The notes: generated by a model not told the origin, from the letters alone. 44,843 nt of DNA from Chitinimonas sp. BJB300 (GCF_002735695.1 NZ_PDZH01000024.1:1-44843), one strand, 5' to 3'. Shown: positions 1 to 8,277, counted from the first letter of the stretch. Made by a program: numbers and translations.

Positions 1-126
1 TTGAATGCCTGAGCATCAAGACGCAGAAGAACCCATTCGCACTTTGCCGCAAGTTACTGATCAACGCCTCCCGCGCGGCTTATGATCAGTTACAGCTGCT
101 TCTCGCAGCTACTGCGTAACATCAGT
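1..126 (+). mobile_element. Right end of an insertion sequence (truncated by window edge)
   Basis: Bases 111-126 are the reverse complement of bases 44722-44737 (ACTGATGTTACGCAGT), which sit just before the transposase start at the other edge of the window. This identifies them as the terminal inverted repeat of one IS type. The transposase stop codon lies inside the repeat. Sequence from about base 125 onward matches the interior of repeat family B, so this IS copy inserted into a family B element. The exact outer base of the IS is uncertain by 1-2 nt. Confidence 0.8.
3..119 (+). CDS. Transposase, C-terminal fragment
   Basis: An open frame enters from the left edge and encodes 38 residues starting ECLSIKTQKNPFALC and ending in LQLLLAATA before a TAA stop. 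The pattern ECLSIK...NPFAL...LQLL matches, from memory, the C-terminus of a DDE transposase family whose members begin MKNKELDLYTDYLL. That is the N-terminus found at the right edge of this window. An IS4/IS701-like assignment is tentative. The gene is cut only by the window edge; no lesion is visible in the fragment. Confidence 0.65.
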   Translation, partial: ECLSIKTQKNPFALCRKLLINASRAAYDQLQLLLAATA

Positions 127-200
127 ACTTAAGTACATGAGGCTTTCGAACAGCACATGAACCCTGATCACGTCTGCGCAGCAAGATCGTGAACAGGTTC
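127..200. repeat. Family B MITE, right half, interrupted by the IS
   Basis: This sequence aligns with the right half of the element at 14960-15100: a palindromic GTACTT..GTACATGAGG core, then CCCTGATCAC, CTGCGCAG and the terminus GAACAGGTTC ending at base 200. It is followed by TTA (201-203), the expected TNA flank. The left half is replaced by the IS end. The terminus abuts the leader of the acetyltransferase gene, whose ribosome-binding site (GGAG, 208-211) lies just outside the element. Confidence 0.75.
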
Positions 201-218
201 TTAGATTGGAGCTTAGGT

Positions 219-722
219 ATGAAAACGCCATTTACTACCCGCGAAGCTCGTCCCGGCGATGCACCTGCGTTATATGGACTGGTCAGTGCTTTAGCCGCAT
301 ATGAGAAGTTGACCCATCTTTGTACGGGCAATGCCGAGCAATTGCATGAACATTTATGGGGCGCCCGGCCGTATATTGAAGCCTTGATTGCTGAGGTGGA
401 TAGGGGAGGCAATCCGCATGCAGTTGGCTTTGCCCTGTACTTCCATAACTACTCAAGCTTCCTGGCAAAGCCGGGCTTATATCTGGAAGACTTGTTTGTG
501 CTGCCCGAATATCGACGTAATGGGATCGGAGAGGTGCTGTTTCGTGAGGTGGCGAAGCGGGCGGTGGAACGTGACTGCGGTAGATTTGAATGGGCGGTAT
601 TGGATTGGAATGCGCCCGCATTGAGCTTCTATCGTAAGCTTGGCGCTACGGTAATGCCAGAGTGGCGCATATGCCGTGCTACCGGTGGAACGTTGCGGGG
701 TATGGCTGAGTTGATCCTCTGA
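219..722 (+). CDS. GNAT acetyltransferase, SSAT (diamine/polyamine acetyltransferase)-like
   Basis: A 167-residue single-domain GNAT protein. The acetyl-CoA pyrophosphate loop is visible as RRNGIG (about 99-104), preceded by LYLEDLFVLPEYR and followed by WNAPALSFYRKLGA. These segments, and the early AAYEKL, resemble the spermidine/spermine N1-acetyltransferase family, so a small polyamine or amino-acid-like amine is a plausible acceptor; the substrate is inference. I chose the ATG at 219 over the upstream in-frame ATG at 189, because 189 lies inside the repeat terminus while 219 has GGAG about 7 nt upstream. No operon partner is evident: the gene is followed by 381 bp of repeat-rich spacer. 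Confidence 0.85.
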   Translation: MKTPFTTREARPGDAPALYGLVSALAAYEKLTHLCTGNAEQLHEHLWGARPYIEALIAEVDRGGNPHAVGFALYFHNYSSFLAKPGLYLEDLFVLPEYRRNGIGEVLFREVAKRAVERDCGRFEWAVLDWNAPALSFYRKLGATVMPEWRICRATGGTLRGMAELIL

Positions 723-875
723 GTACTGAATCGGCCGAGGGTTATCCCAGTCTGTAGCGGTTGTTCGTCATCTATGGGGCAATTCAAAACAGCGAATGGG
801 CTGACGCTAAAGCGCTTTGGCTTTTATAGGTAATTTTCCTTATTTCAAGAACAAATCAGGCATTTTCAAGCCTAA

Positions 876-919
876 GAACCTTGATCACGCGCTGCGCGGT
901 ATAGATCGTTAGTCGGTTT
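876..919. repeat. Decayed short family B-like element
   Basis: The segment starts GAACC after TAA, contains GATCACGCGCTGCGC, and ends GATCGTTAGTCGGTTTT. This is the order of a family B element with its centre deleted, like the clearer 67-bp copy at 25072-25138. It directly adjoins the family A element at 923. Terminal repeats are degenerate, so the call is tentative. The rest of 723-875 holds no convincing gene or signal. Confidence 0.4.
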
Positions 920-922
920 TTA

Positions 923-1064
923 GAACCGGTCTAAAGTCTGGTGAGCTAAGGCAAGATAAGGCGGAAACAGCCGAGGAAGCGGCATTTACACAGGGTAAAT
1001 GCGCATTGCGAGGATGTTTTCAACGCCATATTGCTGACGCGCAGCAGACTCGTTAGACAGGTTC
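923..1064 (-). repeat. Family A MITE, copy 1
   Basis: This 142-bp element is flanked by TTA at 920-922 and 1065-1067, a perfect 3-bp target duplication of TNA form. Its left terminus GAACCGGTCTAAAGTCT and right terminus (reverse complement GAACCTGTCTAACGAGT) are imperfect inverted repeats. The interior is the reverse complement of the other family A copies (GGAAACAGCCGAGGAAGCGG and CAACGCCATATTGCTGACGC are recognisable). It lies 36 bp upstream of the M16 peptidase start, so it may carry or displace that gene's promoter. It has no coding capacity. Confidence 0.85.
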
Positions 1065-1103
1065 TTAGTAGGCAGCTTAAATAATACCCATCCAGGAGAT
1101 TGC

Positions 1104-3872
1104 ATGCGTTTCAAGACCTTGAGCCTAGTCCTCGCCCTATCGCTAGGGACGATGCTCCCGGCGTTGGCAGCGGAAGCTACAGTCAGCGCAAGCCAACCGG
1201 TTTCCCTGACACCCTTTGCAAGCGTGGAAGGCATTACTGAATATCGTTTGGCGAATGGTTTACGCGTGCTGCTGGCACCCGATGCTTCCAAGCCCACCAC
1301 CACGGTTAACATCACTTATCTGGTTGGTAGTCGGCATGAAAATTATGGCGAAACCGGCATGGCGCATCTTTTGGAACACATGGTGTTCAAGGGCACCCCA
1401 AAGTTGCCCGGCAAAACCATCGTGCAAGAGTTTTCCAAGCGTGGCATGCATTTCAATGGCACTACTTGGTTTGATCGCACCAACTACTACGAGACCTTCG
1501 CCGCCAGTGACGATAATCTCGACTGGGCGTTGCAGATGGAAGCGGACCGTATGGTCAACAGCTTTATCGCCCGCAGTGACTTGGACTCGGAGTTCTCGGT
1601 GGTGCGCAACGAGATGGAAATGGGTGAGAACAGCCCTTCAAGCATCTTGATGAAGCAAATGAGCGCAAGTGCCTATCAATGGCACAACTATGGGAAAAAC
1701 ACGATAGGCGCACGTAGCGATGTCGAGAATGTCAAAATCGAGAACCTACAAGCCTTCTATCGTGCGCACTACCAACCCGATAATGCGGTGCTGACCATTA
1801 CCGGCCATTTCGATCCCGTTCGCACCTTGGCAAAGGTGACGGAATTTTTTGCGCCGATTCCCAAGCCTACCCGGGTGTTGCCTATCACCTATACCCGCGA
1901 GCCGGTACAGGATGGTGCGCATGAAGTGACGGTAAGCCGTGTCGGCGATACCCAGTTGATTGGTGTCCAATATCATATTTCACCAGGTGCGCACCCTGAT
2001 ACGGCCCTGATGTCATTGCTGGCGCAGATCATGGGTGACACGCCAACGGGCCGGCTGCATAAGGCCCTGGTGCAATCGAAGATAGCGGTCGGTGTGGGGG
2101 CTAATACGTTCGAATTGCAGGAACCCGGCTATGTCATGTTCTTTGTCGAGTTGAACAAAAAACAGTCGCGTGAGGCAGCACGCAAAGCCTTGTTATCGGC
2201 GCTTGAAGGCATCGCGAAGCAGCCTATTACGGAAACTGAATTACAGCGCGCCAAGACCGCATTGCTGAATAATTTCGATATGACCCTTGCCGATCCCGTG
2301 GCTTTCGGGGTTGGCTTGTCGGAGGCGATCGCAGCTGGCGATTGGCGACTGCTTTTCCTGATGCGGGATCGCATTGAAGCGGCGACCGTCGCCGACGTAC
2401 AGCGGGTAGCCAACAACTACCTACGGGAGTCAAATCGTACCCTGGGCCAGTTTGTGCCTACGGATAAACCACAACGGGCTGAGATTCCGGTAGCGCCTGA
2501 TGTGGATAAGCTGGTGGGCGGGTACAAGGGGCGAGATGCCATCATGGCAGGTGAAAGTTTTGACCCTACCCCGGCCAATGTAGAGGCGCGCACTCAACGT
2601 ATGAAGCTGGGCAATGGCTTGCAGTTGGCGCTCTTGCCCAAGCAGAACCGTGGTAATACGGTGAGTGGCGTGATGACCATGCGCATGGGTGATGAGAAGA
2701 GCATGTTCAAGCAGGCGATGGTGGGTGACCTAGCCGCGGCAATGCTGATGCGTGGCGCCGGCAAGTTGGACAGGCAGCAACTGGCCGACCGCTTGGAGCA
2801 GTTGAAAGCCAAACTATCTATATCTGCCCATGGTCAAAATCTGACGGTCAGTTTTGAAACGCGCAATAAACAGCTGCCCGAGCTGTTGGCGCTATTGCAA
2901 ACGATATTGCGGCAGCCAACCTGGTCCGCTGAAGAGTTTGCCGCCCTGCAAAACGAGGCGCTGACTTCGATTGAAGACCAGATGCGCCAGCCAGAAGCGT
3001 TGGCCCAGCAGGCGCTTTCCCGGCACGGTAACCCATACCCCAAGGGTGACATTCGCTATAGCGCCAGTTTTGAGGAACAGATTGCTGAACTTAAATCAAT
3101 CAAGCTGGCCGACCTCAAGCGCTTCCAGCAGCGTTTTTATGGCACACAGGATGCGCAGATGGCGCTTGTGGGGGATTTCGACGCCAAGGCTGCAGCTGCA
3201 CAGTTGCAAACTTTGTTTGGTAGTTGGACTGCGCAGGAAAAATTTGTCCGCGTGGCTGACCCTTATATAGAGATAAAGCCTGGGAAAGTGCAGTTGGAGA
3301 CCCCGGACAAAGCCAATGCCGCCTACTTTGGTGGCATGGCGCTGAATATGCTGGATACCGCGCCCGATTATCCGGCATTGGCTTTGGCGGGTCGGGTTCT
3401 TGGTGGGGGTGGGTTGAAGAGCCGCCTGATGGATCGGCTGCGCCAGAAAGAAGGCATCAGCTATGGCGTGGGTAGCTGGCTGCATGTAGGGCCGTTGAAC
3501 AACAACGGTTCCTTGGGGCTGTATGCAATCTATGCCCCGGCCAATCTGGCCCGTGTGCAGGCGGCTATTCAAGAAGAAGTCACCAAGTTGGTCGAAACCG
3601 GCGTCACGCAGCAAGAAATCGATGAAGCACGCAGTGGTATCTTGCAAGAAGCCACAATTGCACGTACCCATGATGGTAGTTTGGCGGGTAGCTTGTCTAA
3701 CCAGCTTTACCTGAAGCGAACCATGGCATTTACTGCGGAACAAGAAACCCGCTTGCGTGCGGTGACTTTGGCTGACGTGAACGCCGCGATTCGAAAGTAC
3801 ATCGACCCCGCGAGATTGGTGAACGTTTACGCCGGTGACTTTGCCCATGCAAAGCAAGCGGTGGCGAAATAG
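1104..3872 (+). CDS. Secreted M16 family zinc metallopeptidase (tandem M16 units)
   Basis: The 922-residue protein begins with a signal peptide (MRFKTLSLVLALSLG..ALAA), so it should act in the periplasm. The first M16 unit carries the inverted zinc motif HLLEH at 88-92 and the downstream glutamate-rich segment VVRNEMEMGE that supplies the third ligand. The second half repeats the fold (NGLQLALLPKQ; later GGGGLKSRLMDRLRQKEGISYGVG) but lacks HxxEH. It is therefore the usual inactive partner that completes the clam-shell chamber, as in PqqL/pitrilysin-type peptidases. Length fits a two-unit M16 protein. An AGGAG ribosome site lies 7-8 nt before the ATG. Substrate is unknown. It is monocistronic, with a hairpin terminator right after the stop. 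Confidence 0.92.
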   Translation: MRFKTLSLVLALSLGTMLPALAAEATVSASQPVSLTPFASVEGITEYRLANGLRVLLAPDASKPTTTVNITYLVGSRHENYGETGMAHLLEHMVFKGTPKLPGKTIVQEFSKRGMHFNGTTWFDRTNYYETFAASDDNLDWALQMEADRMVNSFIARSDLDSEFSVVRNEMEMGENSPSSILMKQMSASAYQWHNYGKNTIGARSDVENVKIENLQAFYRAHYQPDNAVLTITGHFDPVRTLAKVTEFFAPIPKPTRVLPITYTREPVQDGAHEVTVSRVGDTQLIGVQYHISPGAHPDTALMSLLAQIMGDTPTGRLHKALVQSKIAVGVGANTFELQEPGYVMFFVELNKKQSREAARKALLSALEGIAKQPITETELQRAKTALLNNFDMTLADPVAFGVGLSEAIAAGDWRLLFLMRDRIEAATVADVQRVANNYLRESNRTLGQFVPTDKPQRAEIPVAPDVDKLVGGYKGRDAIMAGESFDPTPANVEARTQRMKLGNGLQLALLPKQNRGNTVSGVMTMRMGDEKSMFKQAMVGDLAAAMLMRGAGKLDRQQLADRLEQLKAKLSISAHGQNLTVSFETRNKQLPELLALLQTILRQPTWSAEEFAALQNEALTSIEDQMRQPEALAQQALSRHGNPYPKGDIRYSASFEEQIAELKSIKLADLKRFQQRFYGTQDAQMALVGDFDAKAAAAQLQTLFGSWTAQEKFVRVADPYIEIKPGKVQLETPDKANAAYFGGMALNMLDTAPDYPALALAGRVLGGGGLKSRLMDRLRQKEGISYGVGSWLHVGPLNNNGSLGLYAIYAPANLARVQAAIQEEVTKLVETGVTQQEIDEARSGILQEATIARTHDGSLAGSLSNQLYLKRTMAFTAEQETRLRAVTLADVNAAIRKYIDPARLVNVYAGDFAHAKQAVAK

Positions 3873-3889
3873 ATGCAGTGAAATACGAA

Positions 3890-3914
3890 CGCCCGGTTCA
3901 AACCGGGCGTTTTA
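3890..3914. terminator. Rho-independent terminator, probably bidirectional
   Basis: CGCCCGGTT and AACCGGGCG form a GC-rich hairpin immediately followed by TTTTATTT on the plus strand. It sits between two convergent genes (M16 peptidase and yqiA) and can serve both. Confidence 0.85.
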
Positions 3915-3944
3915 TTTCAGCAGGGCTGGTGGTGGTCAGCTACT

Positions 3945-4529
3945 TCAATTGCCTCCGGCCGGTATGCTGGCCCACGCCATAACTTCCGGCAGCATGGGTT
4001 CCCAATGCTGAAAGCTATGGTCGCCACCTTCTATGATGGTCTGTTTGCATCCTGGATAGTAAGCAAGGGCATCGCGGTAGTTCAGTGTCTCATCACCGGT
4101 TTCCAGCAATAGCCAATAGCGCTTGGCTGATATGCGGGCGGGTTCCAGTGCTTTTAGTTCAACTATATGGTGCGCTTCCAGCAGATACTCCTCACCCGTA
4201 TAAGGGTTAAGTTGCGGACCCAAATATGCCTGCATGAGTTGTGCGGGGCGAACAGCTGGGTTGATCAGAACGGCACGGCAATCAAATTGCTCGGCGGCCC
4301 AGCTGGCCAGGAAGCCACCCAATGAGCTTCCCAATAGCGTGAGGTTGGCTGGGCCATGTTGTTCAATCACCTGGGCAATCAGTGCTGCGGCTGCACTGGG
4401 TGTCGATGGCAGGGTAGGGCAGATAAATAGTTCTGCTAGCCCGCGTTCTGCCAGCCAGGCCTGGGTCTGTTGTGCTTTCTGTGAGGCAGGGCTGCTATTG
4501 AAGCCATGTAGATAGAGGATTTTGGACAT
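3945..4529 (-). CDS. yqiA: YqiA/UPF0227-type alpha/beta hydrolase (esterase)
   Basis: The 194-residue protein begins with ILYLHGFNSSPAS. It has the nucleophile elbow GSSLGG (serine at about 69), the family block LINPAVRP...NPYTGEEY, the acid segment LLLETGDETL..YR and the catalytic histidine in IEGGDHSFQHW. These match E. coli YqiA along its length. The biological substrate of the family is not settled; short-chain acyl ester hydrolysis in the cytoplasm is the known activity. It is convergent with the peptidase gene and shares its terminator. A family A repeat lies 33 bp upstream of the start, between it and ampG. Confidence 0.9.
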   Translation of the reverse strand: MSKILYLHGFNSSPASQKAQQTQAWLAERGLAELFICPTLPSTPSAAAALIAQVIEQHGPANLTLLGSSLGGFLASWAAEQFDCRAVLINPAVRPAQLMQAYLGPQLNPYTGEEYLLEAHHIVELKALEPARISAKRYWLLLETGDETLNYRDALAYYPGCKQTIIEGGDHSFQHWEPMLPEVMAWASIPAGGN

Positions 4530-4562
4530 ACGTTGGATCTTCCTATGAATGGCGAATTCTTA

Positions 4563-4702
4563 GAACCTGCCTAGCGTCTGCTGTGTGTCAGCAATACGGC
4601 CTTGAAAACACCCTCGGAATGCTCATTTACCACGCGGAAACGCCACTTCCTCGGCTGTTTTTGCCTTGTCTTGCCCTAGCCCGCGAGACTTTAGACAGGT
4701 TC
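4563..4702 (+). repeat. Family A MITE, copy 2, inserted at the ampG stop codon
   Basis: This 140-bp element runs from GAACCTGCCTAGCGTCT to AGACTTTAGACAGGTTC and is flanked by TTA at 4560-4562 and 4703-4705. The right-hand TTA is the reverse complement of the ampG stop codon TAA, so the target site was the stop and its duplication leaves ampG intact. The interior is nearly palindromic and contains no ORF of note. Confidence 0.9.
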
Positions 4703-6145
4703 TTATTCGAGCACGAGTGGTTGTACTGAATACAAGCCCATTATCTGGTTGCGCAGAACAAGCAAAAGTACGAGACCCGGCAAAGCTGTCAATACTGTGG
4801 TCAGGAAGAAGTTAGGCCAACCAAATGCTTCTACCATAACCCCAGACGCAGGTCCGACATAGACCCTGCCGAAAGCAGCGAGTGCAGATAGAAGGGCAAA
4901 TTGGGTGGCGGTGAATTGCGCATGGCATAGTGCCATCAAAAGCGCGACGAAGGCGGTGCTACCCATGCCGCCACAGAAGTTTTCAACCCCTACCGCCAAT
5001 ACCATCAGGCCATAGCTTTTACCCGATACCGCCAGCAACCAATACATCAGATTCGACACCGCCTGCAGTATTCCAAATAAGAGTAAGGCACGCCATAAGC
5101 CCAGCCGGGCCATCCATAACCCCCCAACTAATGCGCCGACCAAGGTAGCGATAAGACCGAATACCTTGTTGACTTCGCCGACTTCGGTTTGGCTGAAGCC
5201 TACCCCCCGCAGCAGGAATGTAGTGGTCAGGCTACCGGCAAAGGCGTCCCCTAGTTTGTACAGAACGATCAGCGCCAATAGCATCCAGGCGCTGCGGCGC
5301 GAGAGGAACTCATCCAGGGGCCCGGTGAGCGCAGGAAATCCTACCCAGCGTGCAGCCCATATTGCCAATGCGCCGGCAAGCATGACCTCTCCGACCAAGT
5401 AGACCAGCCCCCAGCCTTTGCCTTCGGTAGGGATGCCGGCCAGTTCAAGGCCATTGCGGGCCAGTAAAAAGCCAAGCCCGCCGCCCAATAGCATCGCTAC
5501 AAAGCCTTTCAGTTCCAATCCCGCGGGGGATGCCGGTTTGTCGGGCAACGCCAATTTAGGTGAAAGAAGCGTCACGATCGCCATGCCGGCCATAATGGCT
5601 GCGATAAGCCGGTAGGTACCGGGCCAGCCTAGCTGTCTTTCGGCGATGATGAGCGCGAATGCACCCGAGACCAGCATGGCCAATCGATAGCCAAGCACTC
5701 CGACCGCGGCACCTGCACCGCGTTCATCATCCTGTAGAAGCTCCGTACGGTAGGCATCGTAGGCAATGTCCTGGCTGGCAGACAAGAAGGCGACGGCAAC
5801 ACCAAATCCTGCCAACAGGCCGGGTGATACGACTGGGTTGACTAGCGACATGGCGAAGATCGCTGCGGCCAGCAATAGCTGGGTTATCAGCAGCCAGCCG
5901 CGGCGATGGCCAAGAAACGGTGGTTCAAAGCGATCCAACAACGGCGACCAGAGGAATTTATAGGTATAGGGCTGACCAATCAGGGCGAAGTATCCAATGG
6001 TTGCGATATCGAGCCCTGTTACGGTTAACCAAGCTTGCAAACTGCCGGCAGTGAGGGCGAGCGGCAGGCCGGATGCGAATCCTAATCCCAAGGATGCTGC
6101 AACACGGCGATTGCCGAAGATCGTCAGATAATGCGCCAAAGCCAT
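4703..6145 (-). CDS. ampG: AmpG family muropeptide permease (MFS)
   Basis: The 480-residue polytopic membrane protein belongs to the major facilitator superfamily. The N-terminal stretch LGFASGLPLALTAGSLQAW followed by GQPYTYKFLWSPLLDRF and GHRRGW is the AmpG signature, and the length is near E. coli AmpG. It imports GlcNAc-anhydroMurNAc muropeptides across the inner membrane for peptidoglycan recycling. That links it functionally to amgK and murU near the other end of the window. It starts 2 nt after the xth stop, indicating cotranscription. Its stop codon coincides with the target duplication of a family A repeat. Confidence 0.92.
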   Translation of the reverse strand: MALAHYLTIFGNRRVAASLGLGFASGLPLALTAGSLQAWLTVTGLDIATIGYFALIGQPYTYKFLWSPLLDRFEPPFLGHRRGWLLITQLLLAAAIFAMSLVNPVVSPGLLAGFGVAVAFLSASQDIAYDAYRTELLQDDERGAGAAVGVLGYRLAMLVSGAFALIIAERQLGWPGTYRLIAAIMAGMAIVTLLSPKLALPDKPASPAGLELKGFVAMLLGGGLGFLLARNGLELAGIPTEGKGWGLVYLVGEVMLAGALAIWAARWVGFPALTGPLDEFLSRRSAWMLLALIVLYKLGDAFAGSLTTTFLLRGVGFSQTEVGEVNKVFGLIATLVGALVGGLWMARLGLWRALLLFGILQAVSNLMYWLLAVSGKSYGLMVLAVGVENFCGGMGSTAFVALLMALCHAQFTATQFALLSALAAFGRVYVGPASGVMVEAFGWPNFFLTTVLTALPGLVLLLVLRNQIMGLYSVQPLVLE

Positions 6146-6147
6146 AC

Positions 6148-6918
6148 TTATAGCGCTCCCTCGTAGTCGATGATCAACGGGGCATGATCGGAGAACTTCA
6201 CGTCCTTATAAATGCTGCCGGCTTGTGCCTGGGCTGCGATGCCGGGCGTACTGATCTGGTAGTCAATTCGCCAACCCACGTCCTTGGCATAGGCTTGACC
6301 GCGGTTGCTCCACCATGTGTAACCTGGGGCCTCGGGATAGAGGGTGCGCCAAACGTCAACCCAGCCATGATCTAATAATTCTGTCAGCCAAGCGCGTTCT
6401 TCGGGTAGGAAACCAGAATTTTTCAGATTACCTTTCCAGTTTTTCAGGTCGATAGGGTGATGGGCAATGTTCCAGTCACCGCAGACCACAATTTCCCTTC
6501 CTTCTGCCAACAGCTTACGCATGTGGGCCATGAATCGTTCAAGGAAGGCGAACTTGACCTGCTGGCGTTCGTCGCCGCTAGAACCAGACGGCTGATAAAG
6601 TGAGATGACAGAAAGCTGACCAAAGTCGGCGCGAAGGTAGCGTCCTTCGGCGTCGATATCGGCAATACCTAGGCCTTCGGTAACGCGATCCGGTTGGCGG
6701 CGACTATAAATGCCAACGCCGCTATAGCCCTTTTTTTCCGCTGTATGGAAATAGCCGTAATAGCCGGGTGGTGTCTGCATCGCCTCATTCATATCCGACA
6801 GATGGGCTTTGAGTTCCTGAACACAGACTACATTAGCTTTACTGGTGGCCAGCCATTCAAAAAAACCTTTGTTGGCGGCAGAACGCACGCCATTCAGATT
6901 GGCGGAAATAATTCGCAT
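6148..6918 (-). CDS. xth: Exodeoxyribonuclease III (AP endonuclease)
   Basis: From the ATG at 6918 the product is 256 residues starting MRIISANLNGVRSAANKG, the typical start of the ExoIII/ExoA family. Catalytic segments visible are VQELKAH (metal-binding Glu), YSGVGIYSR, CGDWNIAH (Asp-x-Asn), the GWRIDYQ block and the C-terminal SDHAPLI (Asp-His). It cleaves at abasic sites and trims 3' blocked ends in base-excision repair. The open frame extends 40 codons further upstream, but that part has no family similarity and would overlap the divergent pyrE start. xth and ampG appear to form an operon. Confidence 0.92.
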   Translation of the reverse strand: MRIISANLNGVRSAANKGFFEWLATSKANVVCVQELKAHLSDMNEAMQTPPGYYGYFHTAEKKGYSGVGIYSRRQPDRVTEGLGIADIDAEGRYLRADFGQLSVISLYQPSGSSGDERQQVKFAFLERFMAHMRKLLAEGREIVVCGDWNIAHHPIDLKNWKGNLKNSGFLPEERAWLTELLDHGWVDVWRTLYPEAPGYTWWSNRGQAYAKDVGWRIDYQISTPGIAAQAQAGSIYKDVKFSDHAPLIIDYEGAL

Positions 6919-7012
6919 GGCAAGTTGCTCGACAAGGCAGATGAGAACCCGGAATGATATGCTATAAAGCATCGAAACCCGCATGCCGTCTCGCTTTTCA
7001 GGCCTTACTAAT

Positions 7013-7654
7013 ATGTCTAACGTACGTACCGATTTCATCGCCTTTGCCGTTCAACAACAAGTGCTTCGCTTTGGTGAGTTCCAAACCAAGGCTGGCCGGC
7101 AGTCCCCTTATTTCTTCAATGCAGGGTTGTTTCATGATGGCGCCAGTATTGGCCGGCTTGCTGAATTTTATGCAGCGGCAGCACTTGCGTCTGAAGTGCC
7201 TTTCGACATGCTGTTCGGGCCGGCTTATAAAGGAATATCGTTGGCAGCAACTACGGCAGTGGCATTAGCCCAAAAAGGGCGCAATGTGCCATTTAGCTTT
7301 AATCGCAAGGAGGCTAAGGACCATGGTGAGGGAGGATCTCTCATCGGTGCTGCACTGAAGGGGCGGGTCATGATTATTGATGACGTGATCTCGGCGGGGA
7401 CCTCGGTGCGTGAATCCGTTGAGTTGATTCGTGCTCAAGGGGCGGAACCCGCGGGGGTATTGATAGCGTTGGATCGCCAAGAGCGTGGTCAAGGTAGCCA
7501 GTCTGCAGTACAGGAGGTCCAGGCTAAATACGGTATACCGGTAGTGGCTATCGCGAATCTGACTGATTTGATCGATTATTTGAATGGACAGCCAGAACTG
7601 GAACGAAATTTGCTGGCGGTTCGGCGTTATCGCGCCGAATACGGCGTCGTCTAA
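7013..7654 (+). CDS. pyrE: Orotate phosphoribosyltransferase
   Basis: A 213-residue protein, the same length as E. coli PyrE. It has the family pattern [32 protein letters not shown], the [12 protein letters not shown] flexible loop and the PRPP-binding motif [13 protein letters not shown] at about 119-131. It converts orotate and PRPP to orotidine 5'-phosphate in pyrimidine synthesis. I chose the ATG at 7013 because it gives the usual N-terminus ([16 protein letters not shown]); the ATG at 6983 would add ten unsupported residues. It is divergent from xth with about 95 bp between the starts. Confidence 0.95.
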   Translation: MSNVRTDFIAFAVQQQVLRFGEFQTKAGRQSPYFFNAGLFHDGASIGRLAEFYAAAALASEVPFDMLFGPAYKGISLAATTAVALAQKGRNVPFSFNRKEAKDHGEGGSLIGAALKGRVMIIDDVISAGTSVRESVELIRAQGAEPAGVLIALDRQERGQGSQSAVQEVQAKYGIPVVAIANLTDLIDYLNGQPELERNLLAVRRYRAEYGVV

Positions 7655-7668
7655 GGAAAACTGGAATC

Positions 7669-8277
7669 ATGCGTACTCATCTACCTTTACTTGCCCTGTT
7701 GATTTGTCTGCCTGCTTCGGCTGCCATATACAAGTGGGTGGATGAAAATGGCAAGACCCAATATAGCGACAAACCGCCCCAGCAGCGGACCAGCCAAGGT
7801 GAGACCAAGTTGAATAACCGTGGCATGGTGGTGGATAAAACAGAAGGGCTGCTCACGCCTGAGCAGCAAGCTGCAAAGGAGAAAGAGCAGGCGAAGCAGC
7901 GAGAGGTGGCGCAAAAGGAATTAGAAGCACGTCGGCGCGATAAAGCGTTGCTCAACAGTTTTACCAATACCAGCGAAATTGATGCGCTTTTGCTTCGCAA
8001 TGTGGAGCAGTTACAGGCCGGTATTCAGTCCGATAAGGGGCGGGTTGAAGCGGCACAAAAGCGCTTGGATGGTTTTTTGGCCAAAGCAAGCAAAGCCAAC
8101 GCAAGTAATAAACCTGTATCTGACGATTTACGGGCCAATATTAAGGATCGTCAGGACGACCTTACCAAGATCCAGGAAGAGATAAAGCGCAAAGAAGCCG
8201 AAATCGCTCACCTACGCCAGCGTGCGGATGAGGATAAAAAACGATTCCTTGAATTACGCGGCCCAGGTGCCAAATAA
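7669..8277 (+). CDS. Exported DUF4124 protein with coiled-coil tail
   Basis: The 202-residue protein has an N-terminal signal peptide (MRTHLPLLALLICLPASA) followed directly by IYKWVDENGKTQYSDKPP, the hallmark of the DUF4124 domain. The rest is charged and rich in Lys/Glu/Gln, with heptad-like stretches (roughly 60-90 and 140-195) predicting a coiled coil. The function of the family is unknown; a periplasmic, envelope-associated role is inference. It starts 14 nt after pyrE on the same strand and is probably cotranscribed. A terminator follows. Confidence 0.8.
   Translation: MRTHLPLLALLICLPASAAIYKWVDENGKTQYSDKPPQQRTSQGETKLNNRGMVVDKTEGLLTPEQQAAKEKEQAKQREVAQKELEARRRDKALLNSFTNTSEIDALLLRNVEQLQAGIQSDKGRVEAAQKRLDGFLAKASKANASNKPVSDDLRANIKDRQDDLTKIQEEIKRKEAEIAHLRQRADEDKKRFLELRGPGAK

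Noticed and set aside
1-200. Family B repeats as ends of the IS at the left edge
   Set aside because: First suspected because the transposase tail runs into family B sequence. The terminal repeat shared with the right edge shows the IS ends at about 125, and family B is separate.
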